7,720 nt of DNA from positions 1 to 7,720 of the forward strand of contig JAEZBP010001062.1 in the NCBI GenBank assembly GCA_023427125.1. The letters run 5' to 3'. This stretch comes from Pseudomonadota bacterium. GTDB taxonomy: Bacteria; Myxococcota_A; Polyangia; Polyangiales; Sandaracinaceae. This document shows positions 7,043 to 7,720 of this stretch, in pieces (position 1 is the stretch's first letter; every line of letters starts with the position of its first letter). The notes beneath the pieces are model-generated. The model was not told the DNA's origin. It was given only the letters and a program-made list of their open reading frames with translations, and searched no databases. The position numbers and the translations under genes were made by a program.

Positions 7043-7720
7043 TCACGCGTCGGGTTCGCTGTGCGAGCTCGTTCGATAGAGCGGGTGCGCGGCGATCATC
7101 TGCTGCATGAAGCGGCCGTCGATCGCGTCGCGGCCCTGCGCGGCGGCGGCGATGAGCGCATGCAGAGCGAGCTGGTTGACGTGACGCGGCTTGCCCTGGC
7201 TGGCGTGGAAGATCTTGCGGCACGCGTCGTCGGTCAGCAGCGTGGGCTCGACCTCGGCGCGCTGCAGGTGGAAATGCATGTAGTTGCGCGTGTCCTCGAG
7301 GGTGAAGGGCCTCAGCGCGTGCGCGTAGGCGACGCGCGAGCGCAGCGACTCGAGCGCCGGCATGCGCAGCGTGTTCGCGACCTCCTCGGTGCCGGCGAGC
7401 AGGATGCTGAAGCGCTGCTCGGCGTCGAGGTCGTGCGCGGTGAGACGGCGAAGCGCGTCGAACACACCGACCGAAAGTCCCTCGGCGTCGTCGATGAGGA
7501 TCAGCGGATGAGGTCCGTGCGTCTCCTCGTAGCCGGCGAGGTGCTCGCGCGCGGCGTCGAAGAGGTCGGCCCCGTGAAGGCGCATGCGCAGGCCGAGCGC
7601 GCGGCTCATCGAGCGCAGGAAGCCGTTGACGGTGCCGGGCAGGTAGGTGAACTGGATGAGATGAAAGCGCCGCTCGTCGAGGCTCTGCACGAAGCGCCGC
7701 AGCGAGATGCTCTTGCCGAC
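7043..7720 (-). CDS. ExeA/TniB-like AAA ATPase (5' end cut by window edge)
   Basis: The frame is open from the window edge to TGA at 7043-7045; 225 residues are visible. The very first ones read VGKSISLRRF, the end of a Walker A loop (GKS), so the true start lies beyond 7720; GTG at 7690 is internal and not the start. Walker B is LILIDDAEGLS (visible residues 73-83), with Asp where the catalytic Glu usually sits. A sensor-1-like FSILLAGTEEV follows (104-114), then LRSRV (126-130) as a possible arginine-finger segment, an LRPFTLEDTRNYMHFHL helix (136-152) and a C-terminal lid with SQGKPRHVNQLALHAL (174-189). This architecture is the ExeA / TniB / TnsC-like group, used in secretion-associated proteins and, often, as regulatory ATPases beside DDE transposases. 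The region YLPGT...LRRLTAHDLDAE resembles the transposase-associated branch more, by memory of that family. No transposase is visible, so this role is inference. The gene converges on the TPR gene. Confidence 0.8.
   Translation of the reverse strand, partial: VGKSISLRRFVQSLDERRFHLIQFTYLPGTVNGFLRSMSRALGLRMRLHGADLFDAAREHLAGYEETHGPHPLILIDDAEGLSVGVFDALRRLTAHDLDAEQRFSILLAGTEEVANTLRMPALESLRSRVAYAHALRPFTLEDTRNYMHFHLQRAEVEPTLLTDDACRKIFHASQGKPRHVNQLALHALIAAAAQGRDAIDGRFMQQMIAAHPLYRTSSHSEPDA

Noticed and set aside
6895..7110. A small plus-strand open frame in the intergenic region
   Set aside because: It runs through both palindromes and into the ATPase gene on the opposite strand, with an Arg-rich translation and no domain.

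Overview
The window is very GC-rich and densely coding, with open reading frames running through most frames because stop codons are rare. The base composition, a giant TPR protein with an acidic low-complexity tail, and the mix of short housekeeping genes suggest a large-genome myxobacterium (Myxococcota, perhaps Polyangia). That placement is an inference from style; there is no rRNA or other marker in the window.

Layout from left to right. (a) 2-367 (+) is the 3' end of a small zinc-ribbon protein with a hydrophobic C-terminus. (b) 380-844 (-) is a complete DUF2203 protein, converging on (a) with a 12-base gap. (c) 939-1529 (+) is pdxH, pyridoxamine 5'-phosphate oxidase, diverging from (b) across 94 bases. 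(d) 1588-6741 (+) is a 1717-residue TPR-type repeat protein filling two thirds of the window. Its body has about 20 units phased at 71-72 residues, and its acidic tail carries two pairs of duplicated short motifs. (e) 6742-7042 is a 301-base non-coding stretch between convergent genes. It holds a degenerate GACGCC-type hexamer array and then two closely related palindromes built on GACGGGACAC/GTGTCCCGTC. (f) 7043-7720 (-) is the C-terminal part of an ExeA/TniB-like AAA ATPase, cut by the window edge inside its Walker A motif.

The genes do not form one pathway. pdxH makes the cofactor PLP. The zinc-ribbon and DUF2203 proteins have no known role. The TPR protein looks like a cytoplasmic scaffold. 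The ATPase resembles helper ATPases that travel with DDE transposases. Together with the clustered TGTCCC palindromes next to it, this raises the possibility that the right part of the window is the end of a mobile element, which is the most interesting lead here. The second lead is the regular 72-residue super-repeat plus the motif-bearing tail of the giant protein.
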